Assembly (NCBI GenBank): GCA_910587035.1
Contig: CAJUMQ010000039.1
Coordinates: 1-13,612 of the forward strand
Origin: an uncultured Desulfovibrio sp.
GTDB lineage: Bacteria; Desulfobacterota; Desulfovibrionia; Desulfovibrionales; Desulfovibrionaceae
DNA: 13,612 nt
Direction: 5' to 3'
The stretch's first letter is position 1; every line of letters starts with the position of its first letter. Below the pieces are notes generated by a model. It had not been told where the DNA came from, did no database searches, and worked only from the letters and a program-made list of their open reading frames with translations. Positions 1 to 6,899 of this stretch are shown here, piece after piece. A program made the translations under genes and the position numbers.

Positions 1-54
1 CCTGCGGCCTACAGCTTAGGAGGCTGTCGCTCTATCCAACTGAGCTACGAGCAC
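1..54 (-). tRNA. tRNA-Arg (anticodon CCT), 3' part cut off by the window edge
   Basis: Read on the minus strand from 54, the sequence folds as the 5' portion of a tRNA: a 7-nt acceptor strand GTGCTCG, TA, a D arm with GCTC/GAGC and the AGTTGGATA loop, then an anticodon stem ACAGC/GCTGT around loop CTCCTAA. The anticodon is CCT (plus-strand positions 18-20), which reads the AGG arginine codon. The variable region begins before the edge. The T arm and the 3' acceptor strand lie outside the window, so the gene is partial. A promoter sits just upstream at 68-96. Confidence 0.93.
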
Positions 55-67
55 ATTTGATTTTTTA

Positions 68-96
68 AGTATATAGAAACTCCGAATATAAAGCAA
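68..96 (-). promoter_or_regulatory. Sigma-70-type promoter for the tRNA-Arg gene
   Basis: On the minus strand TTGCTT (91-96) is followed by exactly 17 nt and then TATACT (68-73). This predicts a transcript start around 61, about 7 nt before the mature tRNA 5' end at 54. The spacing and placement are what a stable-RNA promoter should look like. It is assigned by motif only. Confidence 0.6.
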
Positions 97-212
97 GAGG
101 CATGCTTACAGTTGAATATTCACAGGGAATGCCAGCCCAATGGCCGGATTTGAGGCAGATTCAACAAGCCAGCCACTGTGGGCAGTAACTTTTTTCATCG
201 CGCCATTGAAGT

Positions 213-241
213 TTGACATTATCAGCCCTTTGTTTCTTAAT
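213..241 (+). promoter_or_regulatory. Candidate sigma-70 promoter for the first DMT permease
   Basis: A perfect TTGACA (213-218) is followed by 17 nt and CTTAAT (236-241, four of six matches to TATAAT). The predicted start near 248 gives a leader of about 45 nt to the ATG at 294. The reading frame of that gene is open back to the TTG at 213, but that TTG is the first three bases of the -35 box, which argues against it as a start codon. No further gene is seen in 97-293. Confidence 0.5.
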
Positions 242-293
242 CACCGCCGCATCCTGTACCATTTGCAATAATTTCAGCAATCATCCATGTATT

Positions 294-1250
294 ATGAGAA
301 AATCCGTTTATTTTAAACTTGTGATTCTGGTGAATCTGCTGCTTGTCTATATTTCCTGGGGTTCGGTTTATATAGGATTCAAATTCACCCTGGAGGTGCT
401 GGGCCCATTCTGGGCATGTGGCGCGCGCATGGTCCTAGCCGGAGCCATTATGGCGGTTTGCCTGATGGCAGCTGGAAAATGGCGCTGGCCCAATGGCAGG
501 GAGTGGCTCAGGGCCAACTGGATGGCAATGTTTCTCGTTCTGTTTGCGAGCGGATTTTTAAGCAAGGGCCAGGAGTACATCACCTCTGGCATGGCAGCTG
601 TTGTATCGGGGAGCACGCCTATTTCAATGCTGGTGGGAGTATGGTTATTTGCGGGTGAAAAAAGACCGACATTGACACAGTTTATTGGCCTTGGAGCCGG
701 ATTTTGCGGTTTGCTGCTTTTGGCCACACAAAGTAGCGGCGGCAGGGAAGAGAGCAATCTTCTGGGAATGTTCTGGATTCTCATGGCTACTTTTGGCTGG
801 GTATGCGGCACAATACTCACCAAGCGCATGCCACGCCATGACCCTCTCTCCGCCATGGAATGCTGTGCCCTCTACCTTTTTACAGGTGGTCTCCAGTGCC
901 TGCTGGTTGGGCTAGTCTGTGGAGAAGCGCAAATGATGCGCTGGCAAAATCTGGATTTAAAGGTGGCTATCGCCTTTGGCTGGATGGTGCTGGGAGGATC
1001 GATAATCGCCTATTCCTGCTATATGTGGCTTTTGCGGCATGTATCCACAGCAGTTGCGGTTTCCTATGAATATGTTGTGCCTATAATTGGCATTTTCCTC
1101 GGCTGGTGGCTGGGGGGCGAAGTTCCCACCAACCGCATGTGGCTGGCATGCGCGCTGATACTTGGTGCAGTCTTTTTTGTGCTGCATACAAATAAGGGAC
1201 ATTCCCCCCGCAAAAGACTGCATGGCAGAAATTTTGACAGTGCCAGCTGA
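294..1250 (+). CDS. EamA/DMT-superfamily permease, YedA-like
   Basis: A 318-residue inner-membrane protein made of about ten hydrophobic segments, the usual size and layout of the drug/metabolite transporter (EamA) superfamily with two five-helix repeats. Family-like stretches are YISWGSVYIGFKF near the first helix and the C-terminal GGSIIAYSCYMWLLRHVS followed by SYEYVVPIIGIFLGWWLGGE. The latter closely resembles the E. coli YedA pattern. Members export or import amino acids and other metabolites; the substrate cannot be read from the sequence. I chose the ATG at 294 because the protein then begins just before helix 1 and a promoter precedes it. The Shine-Dalgarno signal is weak. The tail after the last helix is short and basic. 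It ends 9 bp from the stop of the opposing permease gene. Confidence 0.88.
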   Translation: MRKSVYFKLVILVNLLLVYISWGSVYIGFKFTLEVLGPFWACGARMVLAGAIMAVCLMAAGKWRWPNGREWLRANWMAMFLVLFASGFLSKGQEYITSGMAAVVSGSTPISMLVGVWLFAGEKRPTLTQFIGLGAGFCGLLLLATQSSGGREESNLLGMFWILMATFGWVCGTILTKRMPRHDPLSAMECCALYLFTGGLQCLLVGLVCGEAQMMRWQNLDLKVAIAFGWMVLGGSIIAYSCYMWLLRHVSTAVAVSYEYVVPIIGIFLGWWLGGEVPTNRMWLACALILGAVFFVLHTNKGHSPRKRLHGRNFDSAS

Positions 1251-1259
1251 AATATTCAT

Positions 1260-2099
1260 TTAACCAAGTCTGACCGTCATGGCGCCTGCTACCACAAGCA
1301 GGATTGCCAGCAAACGCAATGGTGTAAGCCTTTCACCCAAAAAAAGCACAGCCATGATCATGCCAAAAATAACCGATGTCTCCCGCAGTGCCGCCACCAG
1401 GGCGATGGGAGCCATGGTCATGGCCCAGATGGCAATGCCATAGGAGCCCAGGCCGCAAAGACCGCCCCCTATGCCGACAACAGCCCGCCCCTTGAGATAG
1501 CTCAAATATTCGCGCCCATAACGCATGAGCACATAGATATGCAAAGGGAAGATATTGAGAAAGAATATCCAGCAGGTATAGCTTACACTGTCTCCGGAAA
1601 GACGGGCGCCATAGCCATCTGCCAGGGTGTAGCCCATTATCACGAAAGATGTGCGCAAGGAATAGAGAATGCCTTTCAGGCTGCCCTTGTGCCCCAGCCT
1701 TTGTTCCAGGGCAAGCGTGAAAATGCCCGCGCAAAGCAGGATAATCCCGGACCATCCCGCCAGCCCCAGGCTGACGCCAAACAGGCTGAGCACAATGGCT
1801 GTGAGCATGGGCGCTGTGCCACGCATTATCGTATAGCCCAGGCTCAAATCCGCCACTCGATAGGCCGCGGCCATGCACAGATAATATGTAAGATGGCAGC
1901 AGCAGGATACAGCGAGCAGGCCCCAGCTTTCCGGAGCCGGCAGCGGCAGGAAGGGCAGGATGAAGATTGCACCAAGCCCTCCGCCCAGGGCATTCATGGC
2001 GGTTTCAAAAAGTTTGTTGGAACCACCCTTGACAATTATGTTCCAGGTGGCATGGAGAAATGCGCCACCAAGCACAAGCAGAATGACAGATAGTGACAT
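1260..2099 (-). CDS. EamA/DMT-superfamily permease
   Basis: A 279-residue, almost entirely hydrophobic protein with about ten predicted membrane helices. It starts MSLSVILLVLGGAFLHATWN, the typical opening of an EamA domain, and carries the second-repeat signature with RETSVIFGMIMAVLFLGERLTP near the C-terminus (alanine/glycine-rich helix, then a GE turn). This places it in the DMT superfamily, but it is not a close duplicate of the convergent permease at 294-1250. The transported solute is unknown. The ATG at 2099 has an AGG element 7 nt upstream. It lies downstream of secA on the same strand with a 149-bp gap. I see no strong terminator in that gap, so some read-through from secA is possible, but a separate promoter candidate is present at 2151-2159. 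Confidence 0.88.
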   Translation of the reverse strand: MSLSVILLVLGGAFLHATWNIIVKGGSNKLFETAMNALGGGLGAIFILPFLPLPAPESWGLLAVSCCCHLTYYLCMAAAYRVADLSLGYTIMRGTAPMLTAIVLSLFGVSLGLAGWSGIILLCAGIFTLALEQRLGHKGSLKGILYSLRTSFVIMGYTLADGYGARLSGDSVSYTCWIFFLNIFPLHIYVLMRYGREYLSYLKGRAVVGIGGGLCGLGSYGIAIWAMTMAPIALVAALRETSVIFGMIMAVLFLGERLTPLRLLAILLVVAGAMTVRLG

Positions 2100-2150
2100 G
2101 CCAGAGCCTGCCTTTCAAATTGCCACTCAATGATCATTATTATTCCTGCC

Positions 2151-2159
2151 ATCATATCA
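2151..2159 (-). promoter_or_regulatory. Possible extended -10 promoter for the minus-strand permease
   Basis: On the minus strand TG-A-TATGAT fits an extended -10 element, with five of six bases matching TATAAT. No convincing -35 is present. It would give a leader of about 45 nt to the ATG at 2099. The surrounding gap 2100-2248 holds short G+C-rich inverted repeats but no U-tract hairpin and no ORF I would call. Confidence 0.28.
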
Positions 2160-2248
2160 GGCGGGAACAGGCCAATCTGTATCCTCGCACCAGGGTGCCC
2201 GCTTTGGGCTCCCAACCCGGTCATCACATATAAATTATGAAATGATAT

Positions 2249-4816
2249 CTATTTATCCCTGCCACAGCATTTTTTATATTTTTTGCCGCTGCCGCAAGGG
2301 CAGGGATCATTGCGGCCAATGCGCGGGGCAGCCTTGGCCGGTTTCTTTTTGGCTGGCTCGCCTGTTGTGTCGCCGCCACCAGAGTAGGAAAGCGCAGCTG
2401 TTTCCTCCCTGTGTCTGAACTCGCTCTCGATGGCCTCTCTTTCTGCCGCAAGACGGGCCTCCTCTTCCTCCCGGCTTACCAGCTGGACACGAACCCTTGT
2501 CAATGCCCTGAAAACACCTTCCCTGATTTGAAAGAGCATTTCCTGGAACATGTCGAAACCTTCGCGCTTGTATTCCAGCTTGGGGTCACGCTGACCAAAA
2601 CCGCGCAGGCCTATGCCATCGCGCAGGGCATCCATATTGCGCAAGTGTTCCTTCCAGCAGCGGTCAAGCTCCTCGAGCATGAAATAGCGCTCAATATCCC
2701 TGTAGCTGTCCTGGGCTGTTGCCTGCAGTTCACCCAGAATGCCCATGACCAGCTCCCTGGTTTTTTCCTTTTCCGGCAATTGGGGATTATCCTGCTTCAA
2801 AACGCGATCAAGATTGAAAACATCACGCAGGCGCGAAAGCACATTGCCCTTTACCTCATCAAGAGTGTCTGGGGGCGCGGAATCGAGAGGCGCATAGGCC
2901 TCATCCAGCACATCATCCATAAACTCGGAAAGCACCGGCTCAAGATCCTCCTCGGTCATCAGATCACGGCGCAGGGAATAAATGACTTCGCGCTGCTGAT
3001 TCATGACATTGTCATAGTCAAGAAGGGTCTTGCGTATTTCAAAATGGTGGGCTTCAACACGTTTCTGGGCATTTTCCACAGCCCTGGTGACCATGCGATT
3101 CTCTATGGCCTCGCCATCCTTGAGACCAAGTTTTTCCATCAGGCCCTTAATTCTGTCCGATCCGAAAAGACGCATCAGATCATCTTCAAGTGAAAGATAG
3201 AAACGGGATGAACCAGGATCGCCCTGGCGGCCGGAGCGGCCTCGCAGCTGATTGTCTATGCGCCGGCTTTCATGCCTTTCTGTGCCAAGAATATGCAGGC
3301 CGCCAAGATCAACCACACCTTCCCCCAGCACAATGTCTGTGCCGCGGCCGGCCATGTTCGTGGCGATGGTTACCTTGCCTGGCTGTCCTGCCTGGGCGAC
3401 AATTTCCGCCTCCCTTGCATGCTGTTTGGCATTGAGAACATTATGGGGAATGCCGAGGCGGTGCAATCTCTGGGAAAGCATCTCCGATGTTTCTATGGAT
3501 ATGGTTCCCACCAGCACAGGCTGCCCCTTTTTGTGCAGTTCGGCTATTGACTGCACAATGGCGTCATATTTTTCCCGTCTGCTCTGAAAAATGAGATCAG
3601 GCAGATCCTTGCGAATCATGGGGCGGTTGGGGGGAATCGACATGACCTCGAGATTGTATATCTGCTGAAATTCCACAGCCTCCGTATCTGCAGTGCCGGT
3701 CATGCCGGAAAGTTTGTCATAGAGGCGGAAATAGTTCTGAAAAGTGATGGATGCCAGGGTCTGGTTTTCGGCCGCTATGGTCACATGCTCCTTGGCCTCA
3801 AGAGCCTGATGCAGGCCATCGGAATAGCGGCGTCCCTCCATCAGACGTCCTGTAAACTCGTCAACAATTACAACCTTGTCCTCCTGCACTATATAGTCAA
3901 CATCCCTCTTGAACACCAGATGCGCCTTGAGCGCCTGCAGAATGTGATGCTGCTGGGTGATATTGGCGGGATCAAACAGGTTGTCTATGCGCAGGAGCTC
4001 CTCGCAGCGGGCCACACCGGCATCGGTGAGCATGGCTGTGCGGGCCTTTTCATCTATGGTATAGTGGGCTGGCTCAAGTTTGCAGACTATATCATCAATG
4101 GAACGGTAAAGACCAACGGATTCCTCGGAGGCCCCGGAAATAATCAGCGGAGTGCGCGCCTCATCAATGAGAATCGAGTCGACTTCGTCAACTATGGCGA
4201 AATTATGCCCGCGCTGCACCAGCTGTCCGGCATAGAACTTCATATTGTCACGAAGATAGTCAAAACCAAATTCATTATTTGTGCCGTAGGTTATGTCGGC
4301 ACTATAGGCAGCTTTTCTTTCCTCATCCTCAAGACCATGGACGATAACGCCGGTGCTAAGCCCAAGAAAACTGTATATCTTACCCATCCACTGGGCATCG
4401 CGGTTGGCCAGATAGTCGTTGACAGTCACCACATGCACCCCTTTGCCGGAGAGGGCATTGAGCGCTACTGCCAGAGTTGCCACAAGGGTCTTGCCTTCAC
4501 CTGTTTTCATTTCGGCTATCTTGCCCTTGTGCAGGGCTATGCCGCCCACAAGCTGTACGTCATAATGGCGCATGCCCAGCACCCGCCGGGACGCCTCTCG
4601 CACCAGGGCAAAAACTTCCGGCAAAAGCTCATCCAGACTTTTGCCATTCTCCTGAACCTCTATTTTTAATTCATTCATCCTGGCCGCGAAATCCTCGTCG
4701 GCAAGTTTCTCCATATCGGGTTCAAGGGCATTTATCTTGCGAACAAGAGGCCTGGTTTTACGCAAAAATCTGTCGTTTTTGCTGCCAAACACCTTTTTGA
4801 ATATATATCCCAGCAT
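2249..4816 (-). CDS. secA: Protein translocase ATPase SecA
   Basis: An 855-residue SecA, full length for the family. It is the cytoplasmic/peripheral motor that pushes unfolded preproteins through SecYEG using ATP. Visible landmarks are Walker A MKTGEGKT (103-110), Walker B/DEAD-type DEVDSILIDEARTP (from 210), the preprotein cross-linking region around 230-370, the GRLMEGRRYSDGLHQA segment, and helicase motifs TNMAGRGTDI and QLRGRSGRQGDPG. A helical scaffold/wing region follows, with YKREGFDMFQ near the end. The C-terminus carries the SEC-C metal-binding tail with Cys839, Cys841, Cys850 and Cys851 (CxC-x8-CC form), used for SecB and phospholipid contact. The ATG at 4816 is preceded by AGGGGAA at good spacing. 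The codon just upstream is an in-frame TAG. A terminator separates it from cheV upstream, so it has its own promoter. Confidence 0.98.
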   Translation of the reverse strand: MLGYIFKKVFGSKNDRFLRKTRPLVRKINALEPDMEKLADEDFAARMNELKIEVQENGKSLDELLPEVFALVREASRRVLGMRHYDVQLVGGIALHKGKIAEMKTGEGKTLVATLAVALNALSGKGVHVVTVNDYLANRDAQWMGKIYSFLGLSTGVIVHGLEDEERKAAYSADITYGTNNEFGFDYLRDNMKFYAGQLVQRGHNFAIVDEVDSILIDEARTPLIISGASEESVGLYRSIDDIVCKLEPAHYTIDEKARTAMLTDAGVARCEELLRIDNLFDPANITQQHHILQALKAHLVFKRDVDYIVQEDKVVIVDEFTGRLMEGRRYSDGLHQALEAKEHVTIAAENQTLASITFQNYFRLYDKLSGMTGTADTEAVEFQQIYNLEVMSIPPNRPMIRKDLPDLIFQSRREKYDAIVQSIAELHKKGQPVLVGTISIETSEMLSQRLHRLGIPHNVLNAKQHAREAEIVAQAGQPGKVTIATNMAGRGTDIVLGEGVVDLGGLHILGTERHESRRIDNQLRGRSGRQGDPGSSRFYLSLEDDLMRLFGSDRIKGLMEKLGLKDGEAIENRMVTRAVENAQKRVEAHHFEIRKTLLDYDNVMNQQREVIYSLRRDLMTEEDLEPVLSEFMDDVLDEAYAPLDSAPPDTLDEVKGNVLSRLRDVFNLDRVLKQDNPQLPEKEKTRELVMGILGELQATAQDSYRDIERYFMLEELDRCWKEHLRNMDALRDGIGLRGFGQRDPKLEYKREGFDMFQEMLFQIREGVFRALTRVRVQLVSREEEEARLAAEREAIESEFRHREETAALSYSGGGDTTGEPAKKKPAKAAPRIGRNDPCPCGSGKKYKKCCGRDK

Positions 4817-4924
4817 CTATTCCCCTTGCGACCAGACTTCAGGCCGCATTGAATAAAATTTTGCAGATTGAAAAAACCCCGGCGGGAGATGGGGCGGTGT
4901 GCAGCGCAGGGCCTTATGCGGCAT
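4817..4924 (-). CDS. Possible 35-codon leader ORF abutting secA
   Basis: On the minus strand an ATG at 4924 opens 35 codons in the same frame as secA and stops at TAG (4817-4819), directly adjacent to the secA ATG. The encoded peptide has two proline pairs, including PPG at codons 14-16, a class of motif known to slow ribosomes when EF-P is limiting. It has no hydrophobic signal segment, unlike E. coli SecM, and no recognisable Shine-Dalgarno. Its ATG would lie only about 6 nt from the predicted transcript start. It may be a chance open frame. I list it because of its exact junction with secA and the precedent of leader-peptide control of secA in other bacteria. Confidence 0.2.
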   Translation of the reverse strand: MPHKALRCTPPHLPPGFFQSAKFYSMRPEVWSQGE

Positions 4925-4936
4925 GCGCAGTCAGAT

Positions 4937-4965
4937 AGTTTAATTAATTTTACCATTTTTGGCAA
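4937..4965 (-). promoter_or_regulatory. Sigma-70-type promoter for secA
   Basis: On the minus strand TTGCCA (4960-4965, five of six matches) is followed by 17 nt and TAAACT (4937-4942, four of six). The predicted start near 4930 gives an unusually long leader of about 113 nt to the secA ATG. The promoter lies between the cheV terminator and secA, as expected for an independently transcribed gene. Confidence 0.5.
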
Positions 4966-4989
4966 ATCTGGCTGAAGCTCCAAGCCTGC

Positions 4990-5019
4990 AAAAAAGGCGC
5001 ATCCACCGGATACGCCTTT
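4990..5019 (-). terminator. Rho-independent terminator of cheV
   Basis: Read on the minus strand, AAAGGCG-T-ATCC, loop GGT, GGAT-G-CGCCTTT form an 11-bp stem with one mismatch, followed by a T run (plus-strand A run at 4990-4995). It begins about 24 nt after the cheV stop, so it ends the cheV transcript and insulates secA. Confidence 0.85.
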
Positions 5020-5042
5020 GCATATTTATATTTTTAAAAGCT

Positions 5043-6026
5043 TCAGGAGCCAGCTTCCGCGCTATTTTCCCCAGTTGCCTTGGGCGCCGGTTTGCCTGTG
5101 ATGAGCTCGTACATTTTATCGCTTATGCCCTGCAGATCCGGTTTGGCAAACTGGCCGTCTGCGCCCACGCTCTGGCATTTATGGGCCAGGGAATTGGAAA
5201 TAAGGGATGAGAACATGGCGACAGGTATATCCTTGAGAACGTGATCCTCCTTGATATACCGGCAGAGGGTCAGACCGTCCAGATTGGGCATTTCGATGTC
5301 AGAGATTATTCCCTGGACAAGATCCGTTACTGGAATATTTTTTTCCTCGGCCTCTTTTTTATACTCCTGCAGCATTTTCCATGCCTCCTCGCCATCATTG
5401 GCCTGGGTCACTTCAAAGCGGCCTTCCTTTTTCAGCAGTTCGGCCACAAGCTTGCGGATACTGACGGAGTCATCGGCATGGATAATGTGAAATTTGCGAT
5501 CCATCACTATCTGCCCGGCATTCTCATCCATTTTAACAGAAAGAGCAGGATTCATGGCCGCGACTATGGCCTCTGCATCAAGAACGAAAACAACCCGCCC
5601 TTCAAGGCGCACCACGGCTGTTATGGAGCCGGCGCTGATTTCCAGTAGCAGTGGGGTTGGCGCCTCCACCTGTTTCCAGCTGATGCGGTGGATGCGCGTG
5701 ACACCGGATACAAGAAATGCCGTATGGGTTTTATTGAACTCAGTAATGATTATGCGGGGGTCATCGCTGGCGACGCCTCCCTTGTTGAGAAACTTGCTGA
5801 TGTCAATCAGTGGCACAATACGGCCATCGCGAAAGGGAAATGCCCCCAGCACAGAGGGATGGGGCATCTGCGGCATTGCAGTGATGGGCTGGGACCTTGA
5901 AATCTCAACGACCTTGGATACATTTATGCCGTAATATCCGCGATAGCCATCAGCTTCATCGATATAAAACTCAACAAGCTCAAGCTCATTGGTGCCGACT
6001 TCCAGAAGAATTTGGGTCTGGGACAT
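5043..6026 (-). CDS. cheV: Chemotaxis coupling protein CheV (CheW domain + receiver domain)
   Basis: A 327-residue two-domain protein. Residues ~15-160 form a CheW-like domain that links chemoreceptors to CheA (GYYGINVSKVVEI, then FPFRDGRIVPLIDISKFL). Residues ~177-312 form a response-regulator receiver domain with the acidic pair Asp185/Asp186, phospho-acceptor Asp243 in SDIEMPNLDG, Ser273 as the conserved Ser/Thr and Lys295 in the FAKPD motif. All catalytic positions are intact, so CheA-dependent phosphorylation and an adaptation role are expected, as in other CheV proteins. The tail of about 15 residues is low-complexity. The frame is open for 285 codons further upstream, but that part is antisense to the acyltransferase gene. 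The ATG at 6026 fits the family N-terminus and has AGGT 8 nt upstream. It is transcribed alone: a FliA-like promoter in front, a terminator behind. Confidence 0.95.
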   Translation of the reverse strand: MSQTQILLEVGTNELELVEFYIDEADGYRGYYGINVSKVVEISRSQPITAMPQMPHPSVLGAFPFRDGRIVPLIDISKFLNKGGVASDDPRIIITEFNKTHTAFLVSGVTRIHRISWKQVEAPTPLLLEISAGSITAVVRLEGRVVFVLDAEAIVAAMNPALSVKMDENAGQIVMDRKFHIIHADDSVSIRKLVAELLKKEGRFEVTQANDGEEAWKMLQEYKKEAEEKNIPVTDLVQGIISDIEMPNLDGLTLCRYIKEDHVLKDIPVAMFSSLISNSLAHKCQSVGADGQFAKPDLQGISDKMYELITGKPAPKATGENSAEAGS

Positions 6027-6127
6027 CAGTCTGACCTCGCTTTTTGCATTCTGGAAATGAATGCTTATATTACGCTTTAAGCCATAGGGCTGGCACGCAG
6101 ACAGCCGCCAACGGGTCAATGCAGTTT

Positions 6128-6154
6128 TTATCGGACAACGTTTGCAATAGATTA
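6128..6154 (-). promoter_or_regulatory. FliA (sigma-28)-like promoter candidate for cheV
   Basis: On the minus strand TAAT (6151-6154), 15 nt, then TCCGATAA (6128-6135) matches the flagellar sigma consensus TAAA-N15-GCCGATAA at 10 of 12 positions with exact spacing. It lies about 100 nt upstream of the cheV start codon. Control of a chemotaxis gene by the flagellar sigma factor would be biologically sensible. Motif evidence only. Confidence 0.45.
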
Positions 6155-6171
6155 GGGAATGTGCGTTTAAT
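6142..6171 (+). promoter_or_regulatory. Candidate sigma-70 promoter for the acyltransferase-helicase operon
   Basis: TTGCAA (6142-6147), an 18-nt spacer and TTTAAT (6166-6171, five of six) point toward the plus-strand operon, with a predicted start near 6178 and a leader of about 40 nt. It overlaps the minus-strand FliA-like element at 6128-6154, so the two divergent promoters may compete. Confidence 0.35.
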
Positions 6172-6218
6172 GTCAATATCCGCGCAGCCTGACACGTATA
6201 GAATGGAGCATGCACAAA

Positions 6219-6899
6219 ATGGAATTTTTGCGAAAAGCCCGTGCAAGAGGCATTGATGCGCCCAATATTATTTGCTGGCTCTGTCTGAGCCTGCTCACAG
6301 CATGGGGCAAATTGTGGGGCACAATGCGGCTTTATTGCAAGGGTAGGCTGCTGGGTGTGAATGTTGGCAGCCATGTGCGGGCTCATGGACAGGTCGGACT
6401 CATGCGCTGGCCGGGCGGTAAAATAGTCATAGGCGATAATGTCAGCATTATTTCCTCCTGGCGCAGGGCTACCGCATGCGCCCTGAACCATCCCACGCGG
6501 CTGCGTGTGTTCGGGCCCGGTGCTGTGATTGAAATTTCTGAAGGGGCGCAGTTGAGTGGAGCCTCCATAACTGCCAGATCCCGGCGCATACATATCGGCA
6601 AAAATGCGCTGCTGGGCCCCAACTGCATCGTTGTGGATTCGGATTTTCATGCCCCCTGGCCGCCTGAGCGGCGCATTGATTCGCCAGGCTATGAGAATGA
6701 TGCCGATGTATTCATAGGGGATTATGTCTGGATAGGCATGAACTGCACAATTCTCAAGGGGGTGCACATTGGGGCCGGAGCCATAATTGGCGCATCTAGC
6801 GTGGTTACCCGTGATGTGCCGCCAAATTGTGTTGTCTGCGGCGCGCCTGCCAGGGTTGTGCGCATGGCTGAAGCGGAGCATGGCAATGCTGGCAAATGA
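6219..6899 (+). CDS. Left-handed beta-helix (hexapeptide-repeat) acyltransferase
   Basis: A 226-residue member of the hexapeptide-repeat acyltransferase group, related to the sugar O-acetyltransferases of polysaccharide and LPS biosynthesis. An N-terminal hydrophobic stretch (about 17-33) may bind the membrane. From about residue 67 there are imperfect hexapeptide turns (KIVIGDNVSI, RIHIGKNALLGPNC, VFIGDYVWIGMNCTILKGVHIGAGAIIGASSVV), ending in the family-typical GAPARVVR. His144 in DSDFH sits where the catalytic histidine is expected. Donor (acetyl-CoA is usual) and acceptor cannot be deduced. Two ATGs are in frame at 6210 and 6219. GGAG at 6205-6208 is only 1 nt from the first but 10 nt from the second, so I chose 6219. 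It overlaps the next gene by 14 bp, implying co-translation. Confidence 0.85.
   Translation: MEFLRKARARGIDAPNIICWLCLSLLTAWGKLWGTMRLYCKGRLLGVNVGSHVRAHGQVGLMRWPGGKIVIGDNVSIISSWRRATACALNHPTRLRVFGPGAVIEISEGAQLSGASITARSRRIHIGKNALLGPNCIVVDSDFHAPWPPERRIDSPGYENDADVFIGDYVWIGMNCTILKGVHIGAGAIIGASSVVTRDVPPNCVVCGAPARVVRMAEAEHGNAGK

Noticed and set aside
213..293. TTG at 213 as the start of the first permease
   Set aside because: The TTG is the beginning of a TTGACA -35 box and the added 27 residues are cysteine-rich and unlike a permease N-terminus. ATG 294 fits better.
3785..4669. A 294-codon plus-strand open frame opposite secA
   Set aside because: It is the antisense shadow of the well-conserved secA coding sequence, with no family resemblance and no start signals.
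6091..6105. Sigma-54-like element TGGCAC with GC at the right distance, pointing to the acyltransferase
   Set aside because: The -24 half is perfect and the GG-GC spacing is right, but the -12 half reads CAGC instead of TTGC and no activator site is seen. The sigma-70-type candidate at 6142-6171 is at least as good.
6027..6881. A 285-codon open upstream extension of the cheV frame on the minus strand
   Set aside because: It lies antisense to the acyltransferase gene, has no domain similarity or hydrophobic pattern of a real protein, and a good start with ribosome site exists at 6026.
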